NCBI GenBank assembly: GCA_029257805.1
Contig: JARIAR010000067.1
Span: 1-64,000 of the forward strand
Source: Blautia sp.
GTDB lineage: Bacteria > Bacillota > Clostridia > Lachnospirales > Lachnospiraceae
Length of the DNA: 64,000 bases
Direction: 5' to 3'
A program made the translations under genes and the position numbers. Position 1 is the first letter of the stretch, and the number at the start of each line of letters is the position of its first letter. The notes beneath the pieces are model-generated. The model saw only the letters and a list, made by a program, of their open reading frames with translations, searched no databases and was not told the DNA's origin. This document shows positions 7,278-14,485 of the stretch, piece after piece.

Positions 7278-7756
7278 AAGTATTGATCGTAAGTGATACC
7301 CATGGGAGAGATAGGGAATTAGAGCAGGTAATCTTGAAAGAAACACCATTTGATATGCTGATACACTGTGGAGATGTGGAAGGGCGTGAATTTTATATAG
7401 AAGCTCTTGCAGAGTGTTCCTGCTGTATTGTAGCAGGAAATAATGACTTCTTTTCAGATTTGGACAGAGAACAGGAAATTTCGATTAGTGGAAAGCGTGC
7501 TCTTGTTACTCATGGTCATTATTATGGTGTTTCCATGGATATAAGCGGGATAGTGGAAGAGGCAAGAGATAGGGGATGTGAGATTGTGTTTTTTGGACAC
7601 ACTCATAAGCCGGTTGTAGTGGAGAGAGAGGGAGTTTTGGTTGTAAATCCAGGCAGCCTTGCATATCCGCGACAATCTGATCATAAGCCAAGCTATGGAG
7701 TTTTGGAAACAAATGGAAAGGGAGAAATAAAAGTAGAGATTAAATATCTTAGATAA
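7274..7756 (+). CDS. YfcE-type metallophosphoesterase
   Basis: 160 aa, overlapping rdgB by ATGA and so translationally coupled. Motifs: SDTHG (7-11), HCGDVEG (about 31), AGNND (about 55), THGHYYG (about 77) and FGHTHKP (about 101), then VNPGS. This is the MJ0936/YfcE fold, as in the gene at 4968 but shorter. It is probably a cytosolic phosphodiesterase with a two-metal site; the substrate is unknown. It ends the run of co-directed genes that starts at 4608. A hairpin terminator follows, after which the tRNA array runs the other way. Confidence 0.9.
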   Translation: MKVLIVSDTHGRDRELEQVILKETPFDMLIHCGDVEGREFYIEALAECSCCIVAGNNDFFSDLDREQEISISGKRALVTHGHYYGVSMDISGIVEEARDRGCEIVFFGHTHKPVVVEREGVLVVNPGSLAYPRQSDHKPSYGVLETNGKGEIKVEIKYLR

Positions 7757-7759
7757 ATG

Positions 7760-7805
7760 AAAATGGCAGGAACTCATGTGTTTCATGAAGTCCCTGCCAT
7801 TTTTT
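7760..7805 (+). terminator. terminator between the phosphoesterase gene and the convergent tRNA array
   Basis: AAATGGCAGG.ACT.CATG pairs with CATGAAGT.CCTGCCATTT and runs into T6 on the plus strand. The minus strand has a shorter T-rich run, so it may also stop the tRNA transcript. Confidence 0.8.
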
Positions 7806-7813
7806 GTCTGGAA

Positions 7814-7894
7814 TGCGGATGACAGGACTTGAACCTGCACGTCGTGGACACCAGAACCTAAATCTGGCGCGTCTGCCAATTCCGCCACATCCGC
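7814..7894 (-). tRNA. tRNA-Leu(TAG)
   Basis: Acceptor GCGGATG/CATCCGC, anticodon stem CCAGA/TCTGG around TTTAGGT, giving anticodon TAG. It has a long class II variable arm and GGTTCAAGTCC as T-loop. Discriminator A; CCA is not encoded. It is the last gene of the array. Confidence 0.96.
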
Positions 7895-7935
7895 AAGATA
7901 AAAAATATAGCGGAAAGTTTAACTTTCCGCTATAG

Positions 7936-8008
7936 TGAAGCATCGGGGATTCGAACCCCGGACAACTTGATTAAAAGTCAAGTGCTCTACCGACTGAGCT
8001 AATGCTCC
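7936..8008 (-). tRNA. tRNA-Lys(TTT)
   Basis: Acceptor GGAGCAT/ATGCTTC (one G-U), anticodon loop CTTTTAA, T-arm GGGGTTCGAATCCCC, discriminator A, no encoded CCA. Confidence 0.96.
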
Positions 8009-8016
8009 ATAAAAGA

Positions 8017-8088
8017 CTGGGCTAGTTGGATTCGAACCAACGCCTGCAGCAGTCAAAGTGCTGTGCCTTACCGCTTGGCGATAGCCCA
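8017..8088 (-). tRNA. tRNA-Gln(TTG)
   Basis: Acceptor TGGGCTA/TAGCCCA, anticodon stem CAGCA/TGCTG around CTTTGAC, giving TTG. T-arm TTGGTTCGAATCCAA, discriminator G, no encoded CCA. Confidence 0.96.
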
Positions 8089-8099
8089 ATATGGGAAAG

Positions 8100-8174
8100 G
8101 GTGGATACAGGGATTCGAACCCTGGGCCTCCAGAGCCACAATCTGGCGCGCTAACCAACTGCGCTATACCCACC
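8100..8174 (-). tRNA. tRNA-His(GTG)
   Basis: Acceptor GTGGGTA/TATCCAC with an extra 5' G facing C73, the histidine identity element. Anticodon stem CCAGA/TCTGG around TTGTGGC, giving GTG. CCA is not encoded. Confidence 0.95.
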
Positions 8175-8178
8175 ACAA

Positions 8179-8252
<74 letters not shown>

Positions 8253-8275
8253 ATTTCTCTGGATTGCATCAGAGA

Positions 8276-8346
8276 AGCGGGTGATGGGAATCGAACCCAC
8301 GTATCTAGCTTGGAAGGCTAGTGTTCTACCATTGAACTACACCCGC
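8276..8346 (-). tRNA. tRNA-Gly(TCC)
   Basis: Acceptor GCGGGTG/CACCCGC, anticodon stem CTAGC/GCTAG around CTTCCAA, giving TCC. T-arm GTGGGTTCGATTCCCAT, discriminator T, no encoded CCA. Confidence 0.96.
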
Positions 8347-8377
8347 ATTTCGCTGAAACGGTAAAATGTTACAGCAG

Positions 8378-8452
8378 TCGGGGTGACAGGATTCGAACCT
8401 GCGGCCTCCTGGTCCCAAACCAGGCGCTCTAGCCAAGCTGAGCCACACCCCG
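8378..8452 (-). tRNA. tRNA-Pro(TGG)
   Basis: Acceptor CGGGGTG/CACCCCG, anticodon stem CCTGG/CCAGG around TTTGGGA, giving TGG. T-arm GCAGGTTCGAATCCTGT, discriminator A, no encoded CCA. It is the first gene of the array, 86 bases from the promoter. Confidence 0.96.
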
Positions 8453-8537
8453 CTGATATTCATTTTAATGTAAACTATTAAGTTTTCATTTCGCCGTTGC
8501 TTTGTTTCTTTCTTGTTTCCCGCCCGACGCAAGACAT

Positions 8538-8566
8538 ATTATATTATAGCATATTGGAAATGTCAA
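8538..8566 (-). promoter_or_regulatory. strong promoter of the tRNA array
   Basis: Perfect TTGACA (8566-8561) and TATAAT (8543-8538) on the minus strand with 17 bp between, as expected for a stable-RNA operon. Confidence 0.9.
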
Positions 8567-8616
8567 CACCTTTTTTTAAAAAAATTAAAAAAAATTTTCG
8601 GGGTGTTTTCAGGGTG

Positions 8617-8644
8617 TTGTCAGACCTTGAAATTATGCTATAAT
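8617..8644 (+). promoter_or_regulatory. promoter of the sigma-like gene
   Basis: TTGTCA and TATAAT with 16 bp between, 39 bases before the ATG at 8684. Divergent from the tRNA promoter. Confidence 0.7.
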
Positions 8645-8683
8645 ATGCCGTATATATCGATGTTTTTAAGAGGAGGATCCTGA

Positions 8684-9436
8684 ATGGATGTATTAGAGTT
8701 TCAGAAAAAATTAGAAGGAATCTGTGCATTAGCAGAAAAAAATAATAAAAAACTTACAACCGAACAGGTAAGAGAATATTTTGAAGCTGCAGAGTTGGAA
8801 AAGGAACAGCTTATTAAAATATTGCAGTATTTAAAAATAAAAGGAATTTCTATAGAAGGGATTCCCGGGAATGACACAAAAGAATCTTCTAATATAGAAA
8901 AAGTAGAAGAAAAACAAGAGCCGTTAACAAAAGAAGAAGAAATTTATCTGAAAAATTATCTGGAAGGTCTTTCAGAGGAGGAAAAGGAAGAAACAGAAGT
9001 ATTATTTCAGCGAATGACAGAGGGAGATGTGCTTGCCCAGGCAAAAATAGCAAGGAAATATCTTCCGGAAGCGGCGCATATGGCAGTCGAGATGAATTGT
9101 AAGAGTATTTTTCTTGGCGATCTCATTCAGGAGGCGAATGTGGGGCTTTTAACAGCATTAGAGGAAGAAGAGCCTAAGCAGAAAAATGAAGAATGGCTTC
9201 TGGGAAGAATCCGTTTTAGTATCCGTCATGCTATTGAGGAACAGGAACAGCAGAATTTTGAAGACGATTACCTTGTTTCAAAAGTAGAAAAACTGGAATC
9301 TGCTGTAAAAGAGCTTACAGAAGAGGAAGAAGACGGAGAACTTAAATTTAGTATCGATGAGCTTGCTGTAATTCTTGACATGGATGCAGAAGAGATAAGA
9401 GATGTACTTCGCCTTACAGGTGATGATAAAGAATAA
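8684..9436 (+). CDS. sigma-70-like protein lacking region 4
   Basis: 250 aa. Residues about 20-58 (LTTEQVREYFEAAELEKEQL...) look like sigma region 1.1. Acidic linker 60-90. Residues about 105-150 match regions 2.1-2.2: QRMTEGDVLAQAKIARKYLP and then FLGDLIQEANVGLLTALEE, the segment that binds the beta' clamp of RNA polymerase. The region 2.3-2.4 equivalent (WLLGRIRFSIRHAIEEQ) is weak, and the end (IDELAVILDMDAEEIRDVL) resembles region 3.1. There is no region 4, so it cannot read a normal -35 box. It may be a degenerate sigma or a polymerase-binding regulator. GAGGAGG precedes the start. The next gene, a phospholipase D-like protein, follows at 16 bp. Confidence 0.8.
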   Translation: MDVLEFQKKLEGICALAEKNNKKLTTEQVREYFEAAELEKEQLIKILQYLKIKGISIEGIPGNDTKESSNIEKVEEKQEPLTKEEEIYLKNYLEGLSEEEKEETEVLFQRMTEGDVLAQAKIARKYLPEAAHMAVEMNCKSIFLGDLIQEANVGLLTALEEEEPKQKNEEWLLGRIRFSIRHAIEEQEQQNFEDDYLVSKVEKLESAVKELTEEEEDGELKFSIDELAVILDMDAEEIRDVLRLTGDDKE

Positions 9437-9452
9437 AAGAGTGAAAAAGAAT

Positions 9453-10880
9453 ATGAATAAAAAAGTGATAATATGTATTATTCTGGCCATTGTTGTCTAT
9501 TTGGTTATTGGGATGCTTGCTCCGTTTGCAGTCCAGAAAAAAATAGAACCCGAAGATGGCACCTTCCAAAAAGATGCTTTTTATGCATCGGCAAATGAGA
9601 AATGTGTGGACAGAGCCCATATTGTGGAGGAAAATGCAGAAGCGCTTGATCTGAGACTTCGAATGATAAAAGAAGCAAAAGAAAGAGTCATTCTTTCTAC
9701 TTTTGATTTCCGGGAAGATAAAAGCACATGGGATCTTGGTGCAGCATTATATGAAGCAGCAGAGAGAGGAGTACAGATCCAGATTATGGTGGATGGGATC
9801 AGTGGTATTCTTCGTATGGAAAGAAATCCTTTCTTTTATGCACTTTCCGGACATGAAAATATTGAAATCCGTCTTTACAATTATCCGAATCTTTTGAAAC
9901 CGTGGACTTTTCACGGACGGATGCATGATAAATATGTAATCAGCGATAATAAAACGCTGCTTCTTGGGGGAAGGAATACATTTCGATATTTTCTTGGCGG
10001 ATACGATACAAAATCAAGAAGTTATGACAGGGAAGTTCTTATTTATAATACAGATTATAAAAACGGGACGGAAAAAAGTGTGATTTCCCAGGTGGAAAAA
10101 TATTTTCGGAGTATATGGGATGGTCCCTATATGACGGTGTTTCATGATGGGGAAAAGGTAAATAAAAAGAAAAAAGTTGTGGAAAATATCCGGAAATTAG
10201 AGAAGAGATGGGGAAAAGTACAAAAACAATACCCGCAGGCATATGAAGAATATTCCTATGAGGAGCATACAGTTCCTATAAAAAAAGCAACGCTCATTTC
10301 CGGTGAAACAGGTATTTATGGGAAAAAACCATATGTATGGAATACCTTGAAAGAGCTTATGGCTCATGCAGAAAAAAAAGTTGTTTTTCATACACCATAT
10401 GTAGTACTAGACTCTGCCATGGAAGACGGGATAAGAGAAATTGCAGAAAATGTGAATGATTTTACCATGGTCATTAATTCCGTGGCAAACGGTGATAACA
10501 TAGTTGCGTCCAGTGATTATCTTATTCATAAAAAAGATATTTTAAAAACAGGAGTACAATTATACGAATTTGACGGCGGAGATTCTACTCATGGAAAATC
10601 GATTCTTATTGATGATAATATGGCAATAATCGGTTCTTACAATCTGGATATGCGCAGTACTTACATGGATACAGAACTTATGTTGGCAATACATGGAGAA
10701 GAATTTGCAGAAGAGTTAAAAGGCTGCATGGACTTTTTTATGGAAAAAAGTATAAAAGTGTTAGATGCAAAAAATTATGAAAATCCAGAAGAGATAAAGA
10801 TGCAGGAAATTCCTTTTATGAAAAAAGTAGTTTTACGGATCGCAGGACCGTTGCTTCAGCTTGTACGATATCTGGCATAG
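9453..10880 (+). CDS. phospholipase D-like membrane-anchored protein (cardiolipin synthase-like)
   Basis: 475 aa from ATG 9453. In-frame ATGs at 9402 and 9423 are possible, but 9402 lies inside the upstream gene. One N-terminal membrane helix at about 5-27. Two HKD motifs are intact: HDKYVISDNKTLLLGGRN (H158, K160, D165) and HGKSILIDDNMAIIGSYN (H379, K381, D386), each followed by the G-G/S-x-N element. Two HKD sites form one phosphatidyl-transfer centre, as in cardiolipin synthases. However, standard ClsA has two N-terminal helices and a different spacing, so the phospholipid substrate is not certain. Probably co-transcribed with the sigma-like gene. Confidence 0.85.
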   Translation: MNKKVIICIILAIVVYLVIGMLAPFAVQKKIEPEDGTFQKDAFYASANEKCVDRAHIVEENAEALDLRLRMIKEAKERVILSTFDFREDKSTWDLGAALYEAAERGVQIQIMVDGISGILRMERNPFFYALSGHENIEIRLYNYPNLLKPWTFHGRMHDKYVISDNKTLLLGGRNTFRYFLGGYDTKSRSYDREVLIYNTDYKNGTEKSVISQVEKYFRSIWDGPYMTVFHDGEKVNKKKKVVENIRKLEKRWGKVQKQYPQAYEEYSYEEHTVPIKKATLISGETGIYGKKPYVWNTLKELMAHAEKKVVFHTPYVVLDSAMEDGIREIAENVNDFTMVINSVANGDNIVASSDYLIHKKDILKTGVQLYEFDGGDSTHGKSILIDDNMAIIGSYNLDMRSTYMDTELMLAIHGEEFAEELKGCMDFFMEKSIKVLDAKNYENPEEIKMQEIPFMKKVVLRIAGPLLQLVRYLA

Positions 10881-10887
10881 TCAGACG

Positions 10888-10916
10888 TTGCAGAAAAAAG
10901 GATTTTATGATACCAT
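10888..10916 (+). promoter_or_regulatory. possible promoter of the DtxR/MntR-type gene
   Basis: TTGCAG and TACCAT 17 bp apart in the gap after the phospholipase D-like gene. Confidence 0.4.
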
Positions 10917-10943
10917 AAATGTAATATTATAGGAGGTACTTTT

Positions 10944-11321
10944 ATGGAGATTCGTGAATCTGCAGAGGATTATCTGGAGGCGATTCTGAGGCTGTCAAAA
11001 AAAGGAGAGGGTGTTCGCTCAATCGATGTTGCAACAATGCTTGGAGTTTCCAAGCCAAGTGTAAGTCATGCAATGAAGCTGCTTAGAGAAGATGGCTACA
11101 TAGCGATGGACCGCTATGGTACGATTACACTTCTTGAAAAAGGTGCACAAATTGCAAATAGTATTTACGAGCGCCATAAAGTTTTATCTAGTATGCTTGA
11201 GAGCCTTGGTGTAAGTCCGGAGATAGCACTGGCAGATGCGTGCAAAATGGAACACGACATCAGCCAGGAATCTTTCGAAAAAATCAAAGAGCATTTCCTG
11301 GAACATCTGGAAGAAAAATGA
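10944..11321 (+). CDS. DtxR/MntR-family metal-dependent transcriptional regulator
   Basis: 125 aa, short form without an SH3-like C-terminal domain. The N-terminal winged helix (about 5-65) starts with the family hallmark RESAEDYLEAILRLSK and has the recognition helix VSKPSVSHAMKLLREDGY. The C-terminal half (about 70-122) is the dimerisation and metal-binding helix bundle: ERHKVLSSMLESLGV then ADACKMEHDISQESF, whose His, Glu and Cys side chains are candidate Mn/Fe ligands. It should repress metal-uptake genes when metal is bound. No feo or mnt gene is adjacent, so its targets lie elsewhere. AGGAGGT precedes the ATG. Confidence 0.92.
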   Translation: MEIRESAEDYLEAILRLSKKGEGVRSIDVATMLGVSKPSVSHAMKLLREDGYIAMDRYGTITLLEKGAQIANSIYERHKVLSSMLESLGVSPEIALADACKMEHDISQESFEKIKEHFLEHLEEK

Positions 11322-11332
11322 TAAGAGAAAGA

Positions 11333-11375
11333 AAGCCACCGGCTGTCTGTATTCAGACAGCCGGTGGCTTTTTAT
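11333..11375. terminator. bidirectional terminator
   Basis: AAAGCCACCGGCTGTCTG pairs perfectly with CAGACAGCCGGTGGCTTT around TATT, with T5 on the plus side and a T-rich run on the minus side. It serves the regulator and the convergent permease gene. Confidence 0.92.
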
Positions 11376-11389
11376 AAAGCAATGATCTA

Positions 11390-12766
11390 TCAGAGCAAAA
11401 TGTATTTCAGTATAAATAAAACGGCAAGAACATACATAAGAACACTGATCTTTTTCTCTTTTGCTTTTCCGGTTACCAGGTTGATGATAACATAGGAAAT
11501 GATTCCCAGAGAGATTCCTTCAGAAATACTGTACAGGAATGGCATTGCAATGATCGCCATAAAAGCAGGGATTGCTTCTGTCATATCTGAGAAATCAATT
11601 TTTGTAACAGAAGTTAACATTAAAAATCCTACAATAATCAAAGCAGGAGCAGTTGCAAAAGATGGAATCGCAAGGAAGATAGGGGACAGGAACAGAGAAA
11701 GAGCAAACAGGATAGCTGCTACGATAGAGGTTAATCCTGTACGACCGCCTTCTGCAACACCGGAAGCACTTTCTACAAATGTAGTTACTGTGGATGTACC
11801 ACAGACAGCACCTACAGAAGTACCGATGGAGTCTGCCAGGAGCGCTCCTTTAATTTTTGGAAGTTTTCCGTCCTTATCCAGCATTTCTGCTTTGGAAGCA
11901 ACACCGATCAAAGTTCCGAGAGTGTCGAACATGTCAACAAACAGGAATGCAAACATGATTACAATAAAATCAAGAGAGAATACAATGGAAAAATCCATTT
12001 TCATAAAGGTCGGAGCCATACTTGGTATGGAAATTCCATGTGAAAAATCTGGAAGAAGGCTGAAAAATCCGGCTTCCGGATTTGGAGTATAAATGCCGGT
12101 AAACTGACAAAGGATGCCAAGACCCCATGTAATCAGGATTCCCCAGAGGATGCCGCCTTTTACATTTTTAACAAGAAGAACGGCAGTGATTAAGATGCCG
12201 ATTAAAGCAAGGAGTACGGTAATTCCTTCTGTGTGGAAGGTACCGGATGAAAGGGAACCTTTGAAGGAAAAGATTCCTACAAGTGTGGCATCGTTATTTA
12301 CTACGATTTTTGCATTCTGCATTCCAATGAAAGCAATAAAAAGACCAATACCTACAGAAACAGCATGTTTCAGATTCATAGGAATTGCATTAAAAATAGC
12401 TTCACGAACATTTGTAAGAGACAACAGAATGAAAATAAGACCTTCGATAAATACAGCTGCAAGTGCCTGCTGCCATGAGTATCCCATGCCAAGAACAACT
12501 GTGTAGGCGAAATATGCGTTCAATCCCATTCCGGGAGCAAGAACGAAGGGATAATTGGAAAGCAGTGCCATAAGGCAGGTAGCAATAAAGGAAGCAAGTG
12601 CAGTAGCAGTAAATACGGCTCCGCGGTCCATACCGGAGGCTTCCAGGATATTAGGATTTACAGCAAGTATGTATGCCATGGTCATGAATGTTGTAATACC
12701 TGCCATTACTTCTGTTTTCACATCTGTGTGATGTTCTTTCAAATGGAATATTTTGTCGAGATTCAT
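11390..12766 (-). CDS. NCS2 (AzgA-type) hypoxanthine/guanine/adenine permease
   Basis: 458 aa, polytopic, about 12-13 hydrophobic segments. The AzgA/PbuG hallmarks are present: KTEVMAGITTFMTMAYILAVNP at the N-terminus, LAPGMGLNAYFAYTV near 75-90, VFVDMFDTLGTLIGVAS near 275, and GTSTVTTFVESASGVAEGGR near 320, which form the substrate site. It imports purine bases by proton symport across the cytoplasmic membrane. It is the second gene of the guanine-riboswitch operon, 32 bp after guanine deaminase, which points to guanine or hypoxanthine as the physiological substrate. Ribosome site AAGGGGGAA. Confidence 0.93.
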   Translation of the reverse strand: MNLDKIFHLKEHHTDVKTEVMAGITTFMTMAYILAVNPNILEASGMDRGAVFTATALASFIATCLMALLSNYPFVLAPGMGLNAYFAYTVVLGMGYSWQQALAAVFIEGLIFILLSLTNVREAIFNAIPMNLKHAVSVGIGLFIAFIGMQNAKIVVNNDATLVGIFSFKGSLSSGTFHTEGITVLLALIGILITAVLLVKNVKGGILWGILITWGLGILCQFTGIYTPNPEAGFFSLLPDFSHGISIPSMAPTFMKMDFSIVFSLDFIVIMFAFLFVDMFDTLGTLIGVASKAEMLDKDGKLPKIKGALLADSIGTSVGAVCGTSTVTTFVESASGVAEGGRTGLTSIVAAILFALSLFLSPIFLAIPSFATAPALIIVGFLMLTSVTKIDFSDMTEAIPAFMAIIAMPFLYSISEGISLGIISYVIINLVTGKAKEKKISVLMYVLAVLFILKYILL

Positions 12767-12798
12767 AATTTTTCCCCCTTCTTTGTTGCACGTATGTG

Positions 12799-14079
12799 CT
12801 AAAATAGCTTGACACCGGAGACATATTTTCCTTTAATATGCCGGTCGTCAGATAAATAGATCAGCCGTTCCAGTCGTTGTTTTGGTGAAAGCGGCTGGGG
12901 ATGTAAAAGTGTGGAATCATCAAGGATCACCGCATCAAATTCGTATCCAGGAGTAAAACATCCAACTTTTCCGAAGAAAGATCCACCGCCTGCAGTTGCC
13001 ATATAAAATACTTCTTCTACAGTAAGCGGTTTCAGAGAATCATCCAGAAGACGCCAGCGTAATTTGGAAGTCTGGATAGCGTCAGACATAGCACGGAAAA
13101 TAGATAAACTAGTGCCTCCGGCAATGTCGCTTCCAAGCCCGATATGAAGCCCTTCCTCCAGATAGCGGCGTATAGGAGCAATTCCAGAGGAAAGATTGGA
13201 ATTGGATTGAGAGCAGTGTGCAATGTAAACACCGCGTTTTTTCATAAGTTCTATTTCTTCTTCCGGACAATGAACACAATGTGCCATGATCGTAGGACAG
13301 TCTTCTCCGCCAAATAAACCAAACTGATCATAAGCTTCTCCATAGAAACTTGTATTTGGACAGAGCTCTTTTACCCAGGCGATTTCACCAAGATTTTCAG
13401 ATAAGTGTGACTGAACCGGAAGATGGTAATCTTTCTGGATCTGTCCAAGCTGCTTCATAAGTTCATCTGAACAGGATGGTGTAAAACGGGGAGTAAGAAT
13501 TGGTTTGACGTTTTGGAAACCGGTAAGTGTTTCTTCCACCCACTGTCGTGTTGCCGCTGCCGAAGTATCTGCATCTTTTTCCTGAAGAGACGGAGCACCG
13601 TTTCGATCCATATTTACTTTTCCTACCAGTGCATGGACTCCGGTTTCTTCCAGAAGTTTCATAAGCTGTACGGTTGCCGGAACGTGAAGTGTGGCAAAAA
13701 TAGAAGCACGTGTAGTTGCACTTTGCTTCAGATCTTCTGCAAAGATAGAGTATGCTTTCTTAGCATATTCCATGTCTGCATATTTGGATTCTTCCGGGAA
13801 AGCCAGAGTATCCAGCCATTCAAGAAGTTCCAGATCCATGCCGATGCTTCGGAAACTGTACTGCGGGGCATGAAGATGCAGGTCGGTAAAGCCCGGGATA
13901 ATTATGCTGTTTCCTGTATCTCTACATGGGATTCCTGCAAATTTATCAGGAAGCTCTGGAAATACACCGGCGCAAATACCGTTTTCGCATATAAGGTAGG
14001 CATTTTCATGAATAGAAAGCTTTGTGAGGCTCTCGCTCCAGATTATGGTACCTTTCAGTGCGAAGGTTTCTTTTGTCAT
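12799..14079 (-). CDS. guaD: guanine deaminase
   Basis: 426 aa from the ATG at 14079, which has AAGGTGA ahead of it; a longer frame to 14121 would start inside the leader. Amidohydrolase metal ligands: DLHLHAPQ (H68, H70), VQSHLSEN (H225), AHCVHCPE (H267) and GLGSDIAGG (D318), with the guanine-deaminase PGFTDLHLHAPQ context. The enzyme converts guanine to xanthine and ammonia in the cytoplasm. It is directly preceded by a guanine riboswitch and followed by a purine permease, and a divergent xanthine/uracil-type permease lies at 14486, so the region handles purine-base uptake and interconversion. Confidence 0.93.
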   Translation of the reverse strand: MTKETFALKGTIIWSESLTKLSIHENAYLICENGICAGVFPELPDKFAGIPCRDTGNSIIIPGFTDLHLHAPQYSFRSIGMDLELLEWLDTLAFPEESKYADMEYAKKAYSIFAEDLKQSATTRASIFATLHVPATVQLMKLLEETGVHALVGKVNMDRNGAPSLQEKDADTSAAATRQWVEETLTGFQNVKPILTPRFTPSCSDELMKQLGQIQKDYHLPVQSHLSENLGEIAWVKELCPNTSFYGEAYDQFGLFGGEDCPTIMAHCVHCPEEEIELMKKRGVYIAHCSQSNSNLSSGIAPIRRYLEEGLHIGLGSDIAGGTSLSIFRAMSDAIQTSKLRWRLLDDSLKPLTVEEVFYMATAGGGSFFGKVGCFTPGYEFDAVILDDSTLLHPQPLSPKQRLERLIYLSDDRHIKGKYVSGVKLF

Positions 14080-14133
14080 GTAAATCACCTTCTTTCTTGT
14101 TTCTAACAGCAGTCGCGCCATGGCGGAATCGTC

Positions 14134-14209
14134 AAAAAAACTACCGGGTGCAGCCTTTGTTTTTTCCGCCGTCCACGAATAAAACTTATAGGCAACTATT
14201 ACGGTAGTT
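14134..14209 (-). terminator. riboswitch-controlled terminator upstream of guaD
   Basis: On the minus strand AACTACCG (14209-14202), which is the 5' half and loop of aptamer stem P3, pairs with CGGTAGTT (14146-14139) that runs into seven T. The stem spans a long loop of about 55 nt. No local partner for the 3' arm exists, so termination should need an unfolded aptamer. Confidence 0.65.
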
Positions 14210-14247
14210 GGTAGAGACGTCCAACCTATTATGGACTTATATAAGTT
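14183..14247 (-). promoter_or_regulatory. guanine-class purine riboswitch aptamer
   Basis: P1 AACTTATA/TATAAGTT, P2 GTCCA/TGGAC, J2/3 GTCTCTACC, P3 CAACTA/TAGTTG with loop CCGTAA, and J3/1 ending in C directly before P1. That C is the specificity base equal to C74 of xpt, which pairs with guanine (U would mean adenine). All core elements of the purine class are present. Confidence 0.93.
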
Positions 14248-14278
14248 GCTGTGTTAAAATATGTCTTTCTCATAAAAT

Positions 14279-14307
14279 ATTATAGAAGATAATAATTTTT
14301 CTGTCAA
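14279..14307 (-). promoter_or_regulatory. promoter of the guaD-permease operon
   Basis: TTGACA (14307-14302) and TATAAT (14284-14279) on the minus strand with exactly 17 bp between; start about 25 bases before the aptamer. Confidence 0.88.
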
Positions 14308-14420
14308 TTAGTTTATATGAAAAGAAAATGTTGAAAATGTCAAAAATTTATATATGAAATTGGAGAAAATGTACAACGCTATGAGAATTGGAAAAAAATT
14401 TTTTTTTATGTGAAAAATGT

Positions 14421-14449
14421 TTGCGTAATAGAGTAATATATTATATACT
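14421..14449 (+). promoter_or_regulatory. promoter of the xanthine/uracil-type permease
   Basis: TTGCGT and TATACT, 17 bp apart, 36 bases before the chosen ATG. I see no riboswitch in this short leader. Confidence 0.55.
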
Positions 14450-14485
14450 TTGCTATATAAAATACAAGAAACGGGAGGTGTTTCT

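Noticed and set aside
7454-8176. Minus-strand frames such as MAELADAPDLGSG and MVGIAQLVSAPDCGSG
   Set aside because: They are tRNA genes read as protein; such phantom proteins are well known in databases.
11499-12506. Long plus-strand frames inside the NCS2 permease gene
   Set aside because: Shadow of the minus-strand gene, rich in Arg, Ile and Pro with no domain or ribosome site.
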